Shown one piece after another: positions 38,901-48,013 of a stretch of 64,000 nucleotides of DNA (positions are counted from its first letter, which is position 1; each line of letters begins with the position of its first letter). A program made the position numbers and the translations under genes. The stretch covers positions 45,477 through 109,476 of the forward strand of contig CAJJCA010000016.1 in the NCBI GenBank assembly GCA_905182575.1. Direction: 5' to 3'. Source of the DNA: an uncultured Flavobacteriaceae bacterium. Its GTDB lineage: Bacteria > Bacteroidota > Bacteroidia > Flavobacteriales > Flavobacteriaceae. The notes below the pieces were generated by a model that did no database searches, had not been told where the DNA came from, and saw only the letters and a program-made list of their open reading frames with translations.

Positions 38901-40173
38901 GTCTGGAGAAAAAGAAATAAGCGCATGGTTTGACAATGACAAAATTGAAAAAATATTATACAATTTATTGTCAAATGCTTTCAAATTTACTCCCAAAGGA
39001 AAAAGTATTAAAGTAAGTGTTGAAATAAAAAACAAAGACTATGCAATTATTAAAGTAATTGATTATGGAATTGGAATTCCAGAAGAAGAATTAAACAGCG
39101 TATTTGAAAGATTCTATCAAACTAGAAATAAAAATATTTCTGCTCAAGAAGGCTCGGGTTTAGGATTAGCTTACATAAAACATTTAGTTAAAATACATAA
39201 CGGAGAAATTAATATTAAAAGCAAATTACATAAAGGCACCACTTGCACTGTTACTATACCGATTTCTAAAACGGCTTACTTAAAAAGCTCTATCATAGAA
39301 CTACAGCCTCAAAAATATAATTTTAATTATTCAACAACTGGAGTTAATGTTTTAAAAGAAAGCCAATTATTACGGGGAAAGCTAGTCGAAAACATTACTG
39401 AACATTCAACTGAAACACCACTTATATTAATCGTTGAAGACAATCGAGAGTTAAGAGATTATATGGTTGACTTTTTAAGTAATGACTTTAGGGTGTTAAC
39501 AGCAAATAATGGAAAAGAAGGATTAGATCTGGCAATTAAAAACATACCAAATATTATTATATGCGACTTAATGATGCCTATAATGGATGGGATTGAAATG
39601 TGTAAAACACTAAAAACAGATGTTAATACAAGTCATATTCCTGTCATCATTTTAACGGCAAAGTCTGGAATAGAAAACGAAAAAGAGGGTTTAGAAACAG
39701 GAGCTGATGAATACCTTTTGAAACCTTTTGATGTTGATCTTTTAAAATTAAGATTAAATAACATTTTAAGAACCAAGCAACAATGGATTCAAAAATTTAA
39801 AACTAATTCAAGTTCTAAACCTTGGAAGGAATTGTCAAATAAACTAGATCAAAAATTTATTGAAAAATCAATTGAAATAGTTAAAAAAAATCTGGATAAT
39901 GCAAACTTCTCCGTTGAACAATTCGCATTAGAAATAGGAATGAGTAGGTCTGCCCTTTTTTTAAAGCTAAAATCCGTCACTGGGCAATCTAGCTCTGAAT
40001 TTATAAGAACTATTCGTATTAATAATGCTGCAAAACTTATTAGGTCTATGAAGTATTCTATTTCCGAAATAATTTATATGGTTGGATTTTCAGACCCTAA
40101 ATATTTTAGAACTTGCTTTAAAAAACAATTTGGAATGCGCCCTAGTGAATATCTTAAAATAAAAAAAACTTAA
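35956..40173 (+). CDS. Hybrid two-component system sensor-regulator (HTCS)
   Basis: This large one-protein regulator senses an oligosaccharide in the periplasm and activates PUL genes. I use the ATG at 35956; a TTG at 35917 gives a longer form, and residue counts below refer to that 1418 aa form. A signal peptide precedes two seven-bladed propellers of Reg_prop repeats (GLSQNTVNSIIQDNDGFLWI type, about residues 40-740). A Y_Y_Y domain follows, then a membrane segment near 852-875. HisKA has the phospho-His in VSHELRTPLAL near 900, and HATPase has NLLSNAFKFTPKG. The receiver has VEDN and the acceptor Asp in CDLMMPIMDG near 1216. An AraC-type HTH closes the protein. The gene is intact and just upstream of susC. 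Confidence 0.96.
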   Translation: MNNLFKQFLFIISICNGLLLQGQLQLNQISHINGLSQNTVNSIIQDNDGFLWIATYNGINKYDGYSMDYYDLSNRNLSSNLIHNLFKDNDGNIWAGTPESGINRINPNTKKIVTFFNNSIDAGNFRSNPNAVFQLHQSASGVYFYLSKKGGYNFFRISKKDIIINHEKNITWKSGGSSINMAKPSKNGKHWFFNSSKGVKLSQANVAFENDKIALNLQDSNIMDPIFDNGFVVNFYEYSKNTLYFVSNKLELIEIKLNDDLKVISKKRIDIFSNSRDLSKINYQTVSIISDNKNGLWIGRNEILINYNVNSGAIFDIGESGNNKLENKDIKRLFVDKFNILWVGTYNNGVYKIDFEKKSFLSSIAFLKKEALYNEVFHKSPIKAMCEDNNGNIWLGAGGLGGIAKITVNQLDSSLSNSKQKKWVFDYLNTNKKFQKQPFYRIKKLLNDSKGNIWVGSTSGLSKIQLLSNSYKTETFKAFNPEKSSFSFPVFAIEEDHLGAIWAGYFGNGLLKLTYNSNSKKYEYLSYKNDPENTESLSNNTIRVITEDSYKNLWIGTALGLNKLKYNKDGSVVFERFFNNKKDNNSLGNDHVLDVFQSKNGNIYVGTFGGGLNEITILKNNKYQFKRYTIKNGLPSDVVYHIEEDSSGNLWLMHIRGMSKLNLTTGKVSYFKNQSNLNEYEFRDNSMLKTSSGYIIGGTTTGFSFFDPDKLTENKTKAELVITDFKISNESVNISEKKQGKVILDKNINQTDKIELSYNMNSFEFAFSSLHFSDPEKNKYKYILEGFDDKWYYSIGNQRRFATYTNIPAGEYTFKVYGSNSAGIWTDEPKKISVSIKNPWYLTTLSIFLFLILLVTVIYVFVKIRLSQIRLEKSEEMNQMKLQFFTNVSHELRTPLALIVSPLEQIIRGNVNLKDQPKLNLIMYKNSNRLLKLINQLLDFRKAESGNLSLMVQNDDLVSFVRDVFTVFEEIALEKEIKFLFLSGEKEISAWFDNDKIEKILYNLLSNAFKFTPKGKSIKVSVEIKNKDYAIIKVIDYGIGIPEEELNSVFERFYQTRNKNISAQEGSGLGLAYIKHLVKIHNGEINIKSKLHKGTTCTVTIPISKTAYLKSSIIELQPQKYNFNYSTTGVNVLKESQLLRGKLVENITEHSTETPLILIVEDNRELRDYMVDFLSNDFRVLTANNGKEGLDLAIKNIPNIIICDLMMPIMDGIEMCKTLKTDVNTSHIPVIILTAKSGIENEKEGLETGADEYLLKPFDVDLLKLRLNNILRTKQQWIQKFKTNSSSKPWKELSNKLDQKFIEKSIEIVKKNLDNANFSVEQFALEIGMSRSALFLKLKSVTGQSSSEFIRTIRINNAAKLIRSMKYSISEIIYMVGFSDPKYFRTCFKKQFGMRPSEYLKIKKT

Positions 40174-40377
40174 GGAAAGCTGTTTATATTAAAGATGAAA
40201 AATGGTTAAAATAAGATACTGCTTAAAATGCCGATCAATTGTCAATAATTTAGCTCAAGAAAACAAATGTTCATTTAACCTTATAAATAAACCATAATTC
40301 CCTGACAATTTTTTTTAATATTAGTTCATTCGCACAACTAAAATATTATTTTTACAATAAACTAAAACAAAACAAAC

Positions 40378-43373
40378 ATGAAATTATTATTCAATAGACT
40401 TTTCCTATTTGCAGTTCTAATCATGTGTTCGAGCACATTGTTAGGCCAAAGCAATATTTCAGGAACAGTTTTAGACGCTAACAATCAGCCAATTCCTGGA
40501 GCTACAGTTCTAGACGCAAATGATTCGTCTAATGGAACAGTAACAGACTTTGATGGAAACTTTTCCATCAACATGGATCAAAATGGAACTTTGAATGTAA
40601 GTTACATTGGCTATCAAGCCCAAGAGATTCCAATATCTGGACAGACTCAAGTCAACATTTCACTTGTAGAAGACGTTTCTCAGCTTGACGAAGTCGTTCT
40701 TACGGGTTATGGAGCATCAGTCCGAAAAAGTGATTTGACTGGATCTATAGCCTCAGTAGGTGCTGCTGACTTCGAAAATCAACCACTCATAAGAGTAGAT
40801 CAAGCCCTGCAGGCGAGAGCAGCAGGTGTTGCAGTAACTCAAACTAGTGGTGCACCCGGTGCCGGATTTAAAATTAGAATCCGTGGAACCAATTCCTTAA
40901 CAGGAAACAACAGTCCTCTATACGTAGTAGACGGCCTTGTCGTGGGAAACATCAATAACTTGAATGCGAGTGACATCAGTTCTATGGAGGTTTTAAAAGA
41001 TGCTTCTGCAACTGCGATTTATGGAAGTAGAGGTGCAAATGGAGTTGTATTGATTTCTACTAAATCTGGAACAAAAGGAGATGCTAAAATTCAAATAGAT
41101 ACTTTCTTTGGGACTTCCGAAACATTTCAAAGGCTACCTGTCTTGACAGGTGCTGAATTTGCACGAGGAGTTAACTTAAGAAATGGTGTTGATACTTATT
41201 CTGGATCAGACATAAGTAGTTTAGAGGCTAGTGGAGGTACTAACTGGCAAGATTATTTTTTCAGAAGTGCTCCTTTTTCAAATATTAATATTTCTGCAAG
41301 TGGTGGTTCTGAAGATGTTGATTACTACCTGTCAGCCAATAGTTATAAGGCTGATGGTACAATAGTAGATCAAGACTACAGTAGGATGAACCTGAGGGCA
41401 AACATCAATGCGCAACTAAGTGAAAAACTAAAAGTTGGGGTAAACAATTTTATCAGTCGTTCACAAAATAATGGCGTTCGTGCTAATATTGCAACTGGTA
41501 TGGCTTGGGATATATCTCAAACTCCTTTAGATGCAAGCGGAAATGACAACTCATCTCCTGTTTATTCCGGAGTTGGTAATGGTACCCCGCAGCCTCTTTT
41601 AGCTCCAAAGTATAATAGTCGTGAAAACATTTCAGATCAATTGATTTCAAGTATTTACGCAAATTATGAGCTTACTGATAACTTAGTTTTAAATATTTCG
41701 GCAGGTCTTGAGAAGATTGATTTAACTAATAGTGGTTATGTTTCTTCGCTAGTAAACGGTACAAGTGAAGCAACCGTAAGAGACCAACAGGGTTTACGTC
41801 TTCAAAATACAAATCGATTAACCTATAAAAACGATAATCCTGATCATGCGTTTCAAGCTGATTTGATTCATGAGCAGCAGTCTTTTGAACAGAGTTTTAG
41901 AGAGGCTAAAGCAAGTTCTTTTTTCTCCAATTCTACAAACTTTAGAGAGCTTTCATTAGCTGGAATTCAAAATACAGACAGCGGAGAAATAAACGAAAAA
42001 TTAGAGTCTTTCTTGGCTAGGGTTAACTACTCATTATATAACAAATATTTATTTACTGCTTCTGTTAGAACAGATGGTTCGAGCAAGTTTAGCGAAGATA
42101 ACCGTTGGAGTACTTTTCCCTCGGGATCAATCGCATGGAGAGTTTCTCAGGAAGATTTCCTTAAAGATCATTCAACGATTAGTTCTATGAAAGTGCGTGC
42201 AAGTTATGGTGTTACAGGGAGTCAGGCAGTAAGCCCTTTCTCAACGATCTCCATTCCAGGAATTTCAACTGCTAACAATTATCCTTTTACTGGAGGAGTT
42301 GCAAGTATTGGTGTGGCGCCATCAAATAGAATGCCTAATCCTGACTTGACTTGGGAAACAACCACTCAATTCAATATCGGATTTGATATTGGTCTTTGGA
42401 ACTCTAAAACCTCACTTTCTGTTGATTATTATACCAAAAACACAAAAGACATCCTCTTAAACAGAGTTCTTCCAGAGTTTGTTGGACCAACGATTGTTAC
42501 TCAAAATGCTGGAGAAGTAGAAAACAAAGGGTTTGATATTTCTTTAAATACTGTCCTTTATGAAAAAAATGATCTGTCGATAAATTCCAACTTTAACTTA
42601 TCCTCTAACAAAAACAAAGTTCTTTCATTAGTAGACGGTTTAGAGTCAATGGTGTTGGGTAATGTTTTCTATGCAAGTACATTCGATGTTAATCCAACAA
42701 GAGTGGAAGTTGGAAAACCAATGAGTTCATTTAGAGGTTATATTTTTGAAGGTATCCACCAAACTGGTAATACTGATGGCGGTATCCCTGGTCATGCTAA
42801 ATACAGAGATTTGGATGGAGTTGCCGGAATCACTGCAGATGATATTGGTACTGTAGGTGACGGAAATCCAGACTTCACATGGGGATGGAACCTAGACGTT
42901 GATATTAAGGACTTTAATATAAACATGGTCTTTGAGGGAGCTCAAGGAAATGATATTTATAACTTCCAAAGAATGAGAATGATGGGGCTAGGTTCAGCTC
43001 AATTCCATGCCGTACTCATGCTGACTTTTGAGATAGTTGGACCACTTCAAATCCTAGTAATACAATCCATGCAGGTACACAAGAAGCAAGAAACACCAAC
43101 AGATGGCTCTCTTCTCAATGGATTGAGGATGGATCTTACACCTCGCTTAAAAGCATGTCTGTAACCTATAATTTTGGTGATCGCTTTAGTGATGTTGGCA
43201 TTGAACAAGTAAAGTTTTTTGTAAATGCTGAAAATCTATTTATCATAACAGATTACTCAGGCTTTGATCCTGTATCAACCGCTTCGGGAAATTCAGATGT
43301 TGACCTTGGAATTGATTTAAATGCTTTTCCCATCTCAAAGTCCTTTTCGGTTGGATTTAACCTAACATTTTAA
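40378..43373 (+). CDS. SusC-like TonB-dependent glycan importer, one frameshift
   Basis: This is the outer-membrane channel of the PUL. It has a signal peptide (LFLFAVLIMCSSTLLGQ), a carboxypeptidase-regulatory-like domain (ISGTVLDANNQPIPGATVLD) and the SusC plug (GYGASVRKSDLTGSIASV, then RIRGTNSLTGNNSPLYVVDG, ASATAIYGSRGANGVVLIST). The barrel follows. The frame shifts near 43015-43030 and continues as DSWTTSNPSNTIHAGTQEAR to the C-terminal FSVGFNLTF. About 998 aa is the usual size. susD follows 12 bases after the stop. Confidence 0.95.
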
Positions 43374-43385
43374 AAAATAATAATC

Positions 43386-44906
43386 ATGAAATACACAAAT
43401 AAAATATTTACCCTATTTGTTTCATTGATGTTTGTATTCTCTTGTAGTGATCTTGAGGAAGACAGAGGTGGAATATTATCATTAGACAACCTACAATCGG
43501 AAGGTGATTTAGTTGCAGCTCTTACTCCGGTTTATAAGGAGCTTCAAACAACTTATAAAAATCCTCACCTATTTAGAACAAACACCTATGGTTCGGATGA
43601 CATTACAACCTGGTGGGGAGGAAACAAAGCGCCTCTAAGGGTTTTTGATGGGTTTAACTACGGTAGTGGAGAAAACTCTGATCTTGCATGGCTTGCTCAT
43701 GACTGGAAGGGTTTTTGGAAAGTAATTTATCATGCCAATTCTTTGATCGAAGGGATCAAAACCTCAACAGCTCCTGATGCCATTAAATCAGTTGTTGACG
43801 GAGAAGCCAGATTCTTAAGAGCATATTCTTACTTCCATTTAGTTCGTGAGCATGGTAATATGCCGATTGTCATAGACGGGATGACCCCAACGGGTAAAGA
43901 AGCAAGAGCTACAGTCCTTGAAAACTACAAGCAGATAGAAAGCGATCTATTACTCGCAGAAGTTTCACTTCCTGCACCAGGAGCTACAGCAAACGTTGGG
44001 CGCGCTTCTAAATCAGCAGCAAAAACATTGCTTGCTGACTTATATTTAACTTGGGCTGGATGGCCTGTTAAAGACCCCTCAAAAAATGCTCTAGCTGCAA
44101 GCAAAGCAAAAGAAGTAATTGATATGGGATACCACCAATTGTTGGATATTCATAAACTGTGGTTGTTTGAGAATGCCAATAGCTTAGAGAGTGTTTTTTC
44201 TGTTCAGTTTTCTAAAGAAGAGGATCACAGAAACGGACACCCTGCTGCATTTAGCTTTCACATGGCCAGAGGATGGTCTGACTGTTATCCTGAGCTACAG
44301 TTTTTTAAAGACTTCCCCGCAGGTGCAAGAAAAGACGCGACATTTGTAACAGAAATCCCTAATCGTGGATTTGCAGGCGGTAAGATTATTGATAAAGACC
44401 CCTCTAACTAAGTCCTGGGAAGTTTCCGAAAGGTTTCATCCTATGTATAAAAAATATACTATATCGGAGGACTTAACTGTTGTTGGTCGTACAATGGGCT
44501 ATCGTCCTGTTGAATTATACAGATATGCTGAAGTATTATTGATTTATGCAGAGGCAAAAGCTGCTTCAGGAGGTGTTGACGCATCCGCGCTTGATGCACT
44601 TAATCAAGTGAAAAGAAGAGCTGCTGGACTTGATCCTAATACTCCTGATGCTTCTGTTGATGCAACTTCAGCAACGATTAGTGATATTATTGCTGAAAAG
44701 GGATGGGAATTGGCTGCTGAAGACAAAAGATGGTTTGATCTAATCAGAACAGAAACTCTTGAAGAAGTTGCGGCTAAGAAGAGACCCTACTGAGAAAGTT
44801 CCTTTGATGAGACAACCGACAGAGGCACAATACATTACTCCGCTGCCTGCTGAAGCAGTCTCTAGGTAGTAACTTAATTCAAAACCCAGAAGGATTTCGA
44901 ACCTAA
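43386..44906 (+). CDS. SusD-like glycan-binding lipoprotein, three frameshifts
   Basis: This surface lipoprotein caps SusC and binds the glycan. The lipobox is MFVFSCSDLEED. Tetratricopeptide-like helices are recognised in GEARFLRAYSYFHLVREHGN and KTLLADLYLTWAGWP. The frame shifts near 44395, to GYRPVELYRYAEVLLIYAEA and EKGWELAAEDKRWFDLIRTE. It shifts again near 44790, to RDPTEKVPLMRQPTEAQYIT, and near 44868, to SNLIQNPEGFRT ending at 44906. The total of about 507 aa is normal. Confidence 0.93.
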
Positions 44907-44933
44907 ATATACCAATTCTGTAGTCTTATTAAT

Positions 44934-44966
44934 AAAAAAAGGAAGTGATAATCACTTCCTTTTTTT
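44934..44966. terminator. Bidirectional terminator between susD and a sulfatase
   Basis: GGAAGTGA and TCACTTCC form an 8-bp stem around TAA, flanked by seven A on the left and seven T on the right. It can therefore terminate susD on the plus strand and the convergent sulfatase on the minus strand; the sulfatase stop lies inside it. Confidence 0.85.
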
Positions 44967-46385
44967 ATTATTTAATCTTTTTTGTATGTATCTCTCTGTA
45001 TGCATTAGCCCTAAGAATAAGGGGTCAATCAATTCTGCATCCCATTTTTGTCTTAAAGAATCTAGTCTTATTAACTCCTGTGGATAAAGTTCAGCAATGT
45101 CATTATCTTCGCTAATGTCTTCACTCAAATTGTATAACTCTTTTACGGAATTGTTTTCTTTGGTAACCAGTTTAAGGTCACCATCTCTAACCGAATAAAA
45201 GTCGCCATCAAATTTTCTGATATAAAGTGTGGAATGAGGACTTCCCTTTTTCTTACCTTTTAAATAAGGGATAATATTTACACCGTCTAGTGGTCTATCT
45301 TTTGCTAAAGGTGCATCGGCAAGGTCTGCAAAAGTAGCCATAAGGTCCAAAGCCGAAACGGGATAATCATAAACCATGGGCGAAAGCTCCCCTGGCCATT
45401 GCATCGCAAAAGGAATTCGATTGCCCCCTTCGTAAATTGATCCTTTTCCTTCTCTAAGTACCCCATTGTCAGAAGAATTTGCATGTTCAGGACCTCCATT
45501 ATCAGACAAAAAGAAAACCAATGTGTTTTCATTGAGTCCTTTGGCCTCCAGCTGATCTAAAATTTTACCCACACCATCATCTACCGCACTAACCATTGCG
45601 GCATAAGTTCTTCTTTTAGCGTCTTTGATGTGTTCAAACCGACTCAAATATTTTTCTGTAGCTTGAAGTGGACTATGAGGAGCGTTGTAGGAAACAAATA
45701 AGAAAAATGGATCTTTTTGAGTTTTGTCAATAAAACTAACGGCATTGTCGGAAAACTCGTCAGTCAGGTAATTTTTTATCTCTACCGGAGTATGGTCTTT
45801 CATGATCCAAGTCTTGTAGCTCATAGGTTCGTCACTAAAAGAATAGCTGTCCTTGATTGTTAACTCTTCGGGAAAATATTTATGTCCTCCTCCCAAGTGA
45901 CCAAAAAAGCTTGTGAATCCGCGATTCATTGGATGATTAGAAATATGAGCACCCAAATGCCATTTACCAATAATCCGTGACTTATAACCTACTTGACCTA
46001 AAACCTCTGGTATCGTCTTTTCGGTTTGAGGCAATCCCATATTAGGGTCATTCGGACGGTATTGAATGTTTCTCTCATAACCAAAACGCTGTTGGTACCT
46101 TCCCGTGATAAACCCAGCCCTGCTCGGACTGCAAACAGAATATGATGTATAGCCATTGGTGAATTTAATCCCATTTGCAGCAATCCGATCAATGTTGGGT
46201 GTAGGGATTTCAGTGCTTCCGTTGAAGCCAACATCCCCATAACCTAGATCGTCCGCCATAATCACTATGAAATTAGGTTTTGCTTGTTCCGCTTTATTGG
46301 AGTCGCTACCTTTCTTGTTTATTAATTGGTAGGCTCCTCCAAAAAATATTATGATTACAATAATTTTAATGACTGCTTTTTTCAT
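44952..46385 (-). CDS. Sulfatase, S1_19-like
   Basis: This exported sulfatase is 477 aa and intact. An N-terminal hydrophobic anchor (AVIKIIVIIIFFGGAYQL) comes first. The metal site is FIVIMADDLGYGDVGFNG and the formylglycine site SVCSPSRAGFITGRY has Cys85. IIGKWHLGAH and LSDNGGPE follow. The pattern RYQQRFGYERN with the FGHLGGGHKYFPE segment recalls subfamily S1_19, which includes carrageenan and other galactan sulfatases; this is from memory. It is divergent from the next sulfatase. Confidence 0.88.
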   Translation of the reverse strand: MKKAVIKIIVIIIFFGGAYQLINKKGSDSNKAEQAKPNFIVIMADDLGYGDVGFNGSTEIPTPNIDRIAANGIKFTNGYTSYSVCSPSRAGFITGRYQQRFGYERNIQYRPNDPNMGLPQTEKTIPEVLGQVGYKSRIIGKWHLGAHISNHPMNRGFTSFFGHLGGGHKYFPEELTIKDSYSFSDEPMSYKTWIMKDHTPVEIKNYLTDEFSDNAVSFIDKTQKDPFFLFVSYNAPHSPLQATEKYLSRFEHIKDAKRRTYAAMVSAVDDGVGKILDQLEAKGLNENTLVFFLSDNGGPEHANSSDNGVLREGKGSIYEGGNRIPFAMQWPGELSPMVYDYPVSALDLMATFADLADAPLAKDRPLDGVNIIPYLKGKKKGSPHSTLYIRKFDGDFYSVRDGDLKLVTKENNSVKELYNLSEDISEDNDIAELYPQELIRLDSLRQKWDAELIDPLFLGLMHTERYIQKRLNNKKRK

Positions 46386-46466
46386 GATTTTTAAAATATT
46401 TAATCCTCTAAAATAATTATTAATCCCTAAATTAGAGGACTTATTAAATTATTAAAATAAAAAATC

Positions 46467-48005
46467 ATGTTGTTCTATATTAAATACAATACTGCTCTAA
46501 TGCTTTTCGCTTTATTGCTTTTTTCTTGTGCTGAAAAAGTTGAAGAAGTCAAGCCAAATGTCATTATCGTTTATATGGACGACTTGGGTTATGGCGATGT
46601 AGGTTATAATGGTGCAAAGAAATTAAAAACCCCTAACATGGATGCTTTGGCAAAAGGTGGGATGAACTTTAACAATGGATATGCAACCTCTGCAACCTGT
46701 ACTCCCAGCAGATATGCACTGTTAACCGGAGTCTATCCTTGGAGAGAAAAAAGAGCTAAAATTTTACCCGGAACTGCACCCTTGATTATTGGAACAGAAC
46801 AAATGACCATTCCAAGAATGTTGAAGCAAGAAGGCTACCAAACGGCAATTATAGGAAAGTGGCACTTGGGATTGGGTGATGGTAAAGTAGATTGGAATAA
46901 ACTAGTAACTCCTGGTCCAAATCAATTGGGATTTGACTATTCTTATATTTTAGCAGCGACTCAGGATCGTGTCCCTACCGTATATATTGAAGATGGAAAT
47001 GTGGTAGGATTAGACCCCAATGATCCAATAACTGTAAGCTATAAAAAGAATTTTGAGGGAGAACCAACAGGTTTGGATAATCCAGAATTAACGACCATGA
47101 AATGGCATCATGGACACAACAACAGTATCGTGAATGGAATCCCAAGAATTGGCTTTATGAAAGGTGGTGATGCGGCAAAATGGAGTGACATTGACATGGC
47201 CGACGAATTTCTAAATGGGGTCAAAAGCTACATTAAAAAAAACAAAGATAAGCCGTTCTTCTTATACTATCCTATGCAACAACCGCATGTTCCAAGAACG
47301 CCACACCCAAGGTTTAACGGAGTTTCTGATTTAGGCCCAAGAGGCGATGCAATTGCCGAAGCTGACTGGTGTCTTGGGGAACTAAAAAAGACCCTAGAAG
47401 CAGAAGGTATATTAGAAAACACGCTAATCATTTTTTCTAGCGATAATGGTCCTGTCCTTAACGATGGTTACTTTGATGATGCCGATGTTAGAAATGGCGA
47501 TCATAAGCCCTGGGGACCTTTCCGTGGCGGAAAATACAGCTTGTTTGAAGCTGGGACACACGTTCCATTTATTACTTATTGGAAGGGAAAAATTAAACCC
47601 GGAGTCTCTGATGCAATCGTAAGTCAATTAGATCTTCTGTCTTCTATCGCGCAACTGGTAGGAAGCGAAGTCCGAACCCCTGATAGTGAACCAATGCTGG
47701 AGGTATTGATGGGGAATTCTGATCAAGGTAGAACAGCGTTGGTGTTGGAAGCCACAAGCAGAACTGCTTTTCGTAAAGGAGACTGGGTGATGATTCCTCC
47801 CTATAAAGGACCTGCTGTGAATGAAAAAGTGCAAATTGAATTGGGCAATGATTCTGAATTTCAATTATTTAATCTGGTGAATGATATCGGTCAGCAAAAA
47901 AATCTTGCGGAAGCGAATCCAGACAAACTCAAAGAAATGCTAAATGCTTTTGAAGCTATTCGAGGGAAGGATTATAGTAAAACACAAAAGCTAGAACTCA
48001 AATAG
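46467..48005 (+). CDS. Arylsulfatase-A-like sulfatase (S1 family)
   Basis: This 512 aa lipoprotein sulfatase has a lipobox LLLFSCAEK. Motifs are VYMDDLGYGDVGYNGAKK, the formylglycine site ATCTPSRYALLTG with Cys78, IIGKWHLGLGDG and FSSDNGPVLNDG. The EPTGLDNPELTTMKWHHGHN and SIVNGIPRIGFM segments are typical of a sulfatase group found in marine PULs; the subfamily is uncertain. The gene is intact. It converges on the GH2 gene with 8 bases between the stops. Confidence 0.88.
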   Translation: MLFYIKYNTALMLFALLLFSCAEKVEEVKPNVIIVYMDDLGYGDVGYNGAKKLKTPNMDALAKGGMNFNNGYATSATCTPSRYALLTGVYPWREKRAKILPGTAPLIIGTEQMTIPRMLKQEGYQTAIIGKWHLGLGDGKVDWNKLVTPGPNQLGFDYSYILAATQDRVPTVYIEDGNVVGLDPNDPITVSYKKNFEGEPTGLDNPELTTMKWHHGHNNSIVNGIPRIGFMKGGDAAKWSDIDMADEFLNGVKSYIKKNKDKPFFLYYPMQQPHVPRTPHPRFNGVSDLGPRGDAIAEADWCLGELKKTLEAEGILENTLIIFSSDNGPVLNDGYFDDADVRNGDHKPWGPFRGGKYSLFEAGTHVPFITYWKGKIKPGVSDAIVSQLDLLSSIAQLVGSEVRTPDSEPMLEVLMGNSDQGRTALVLEATSRTAFRKGDWVMIPPYKGPAVNEKVQIELGNDSEFQLFNLVNDIGQQKNLAEANPDKLKEMLNAFEAIRGKDYSKTQKLELK

Positions 48006-48013
48006 TAAAAACA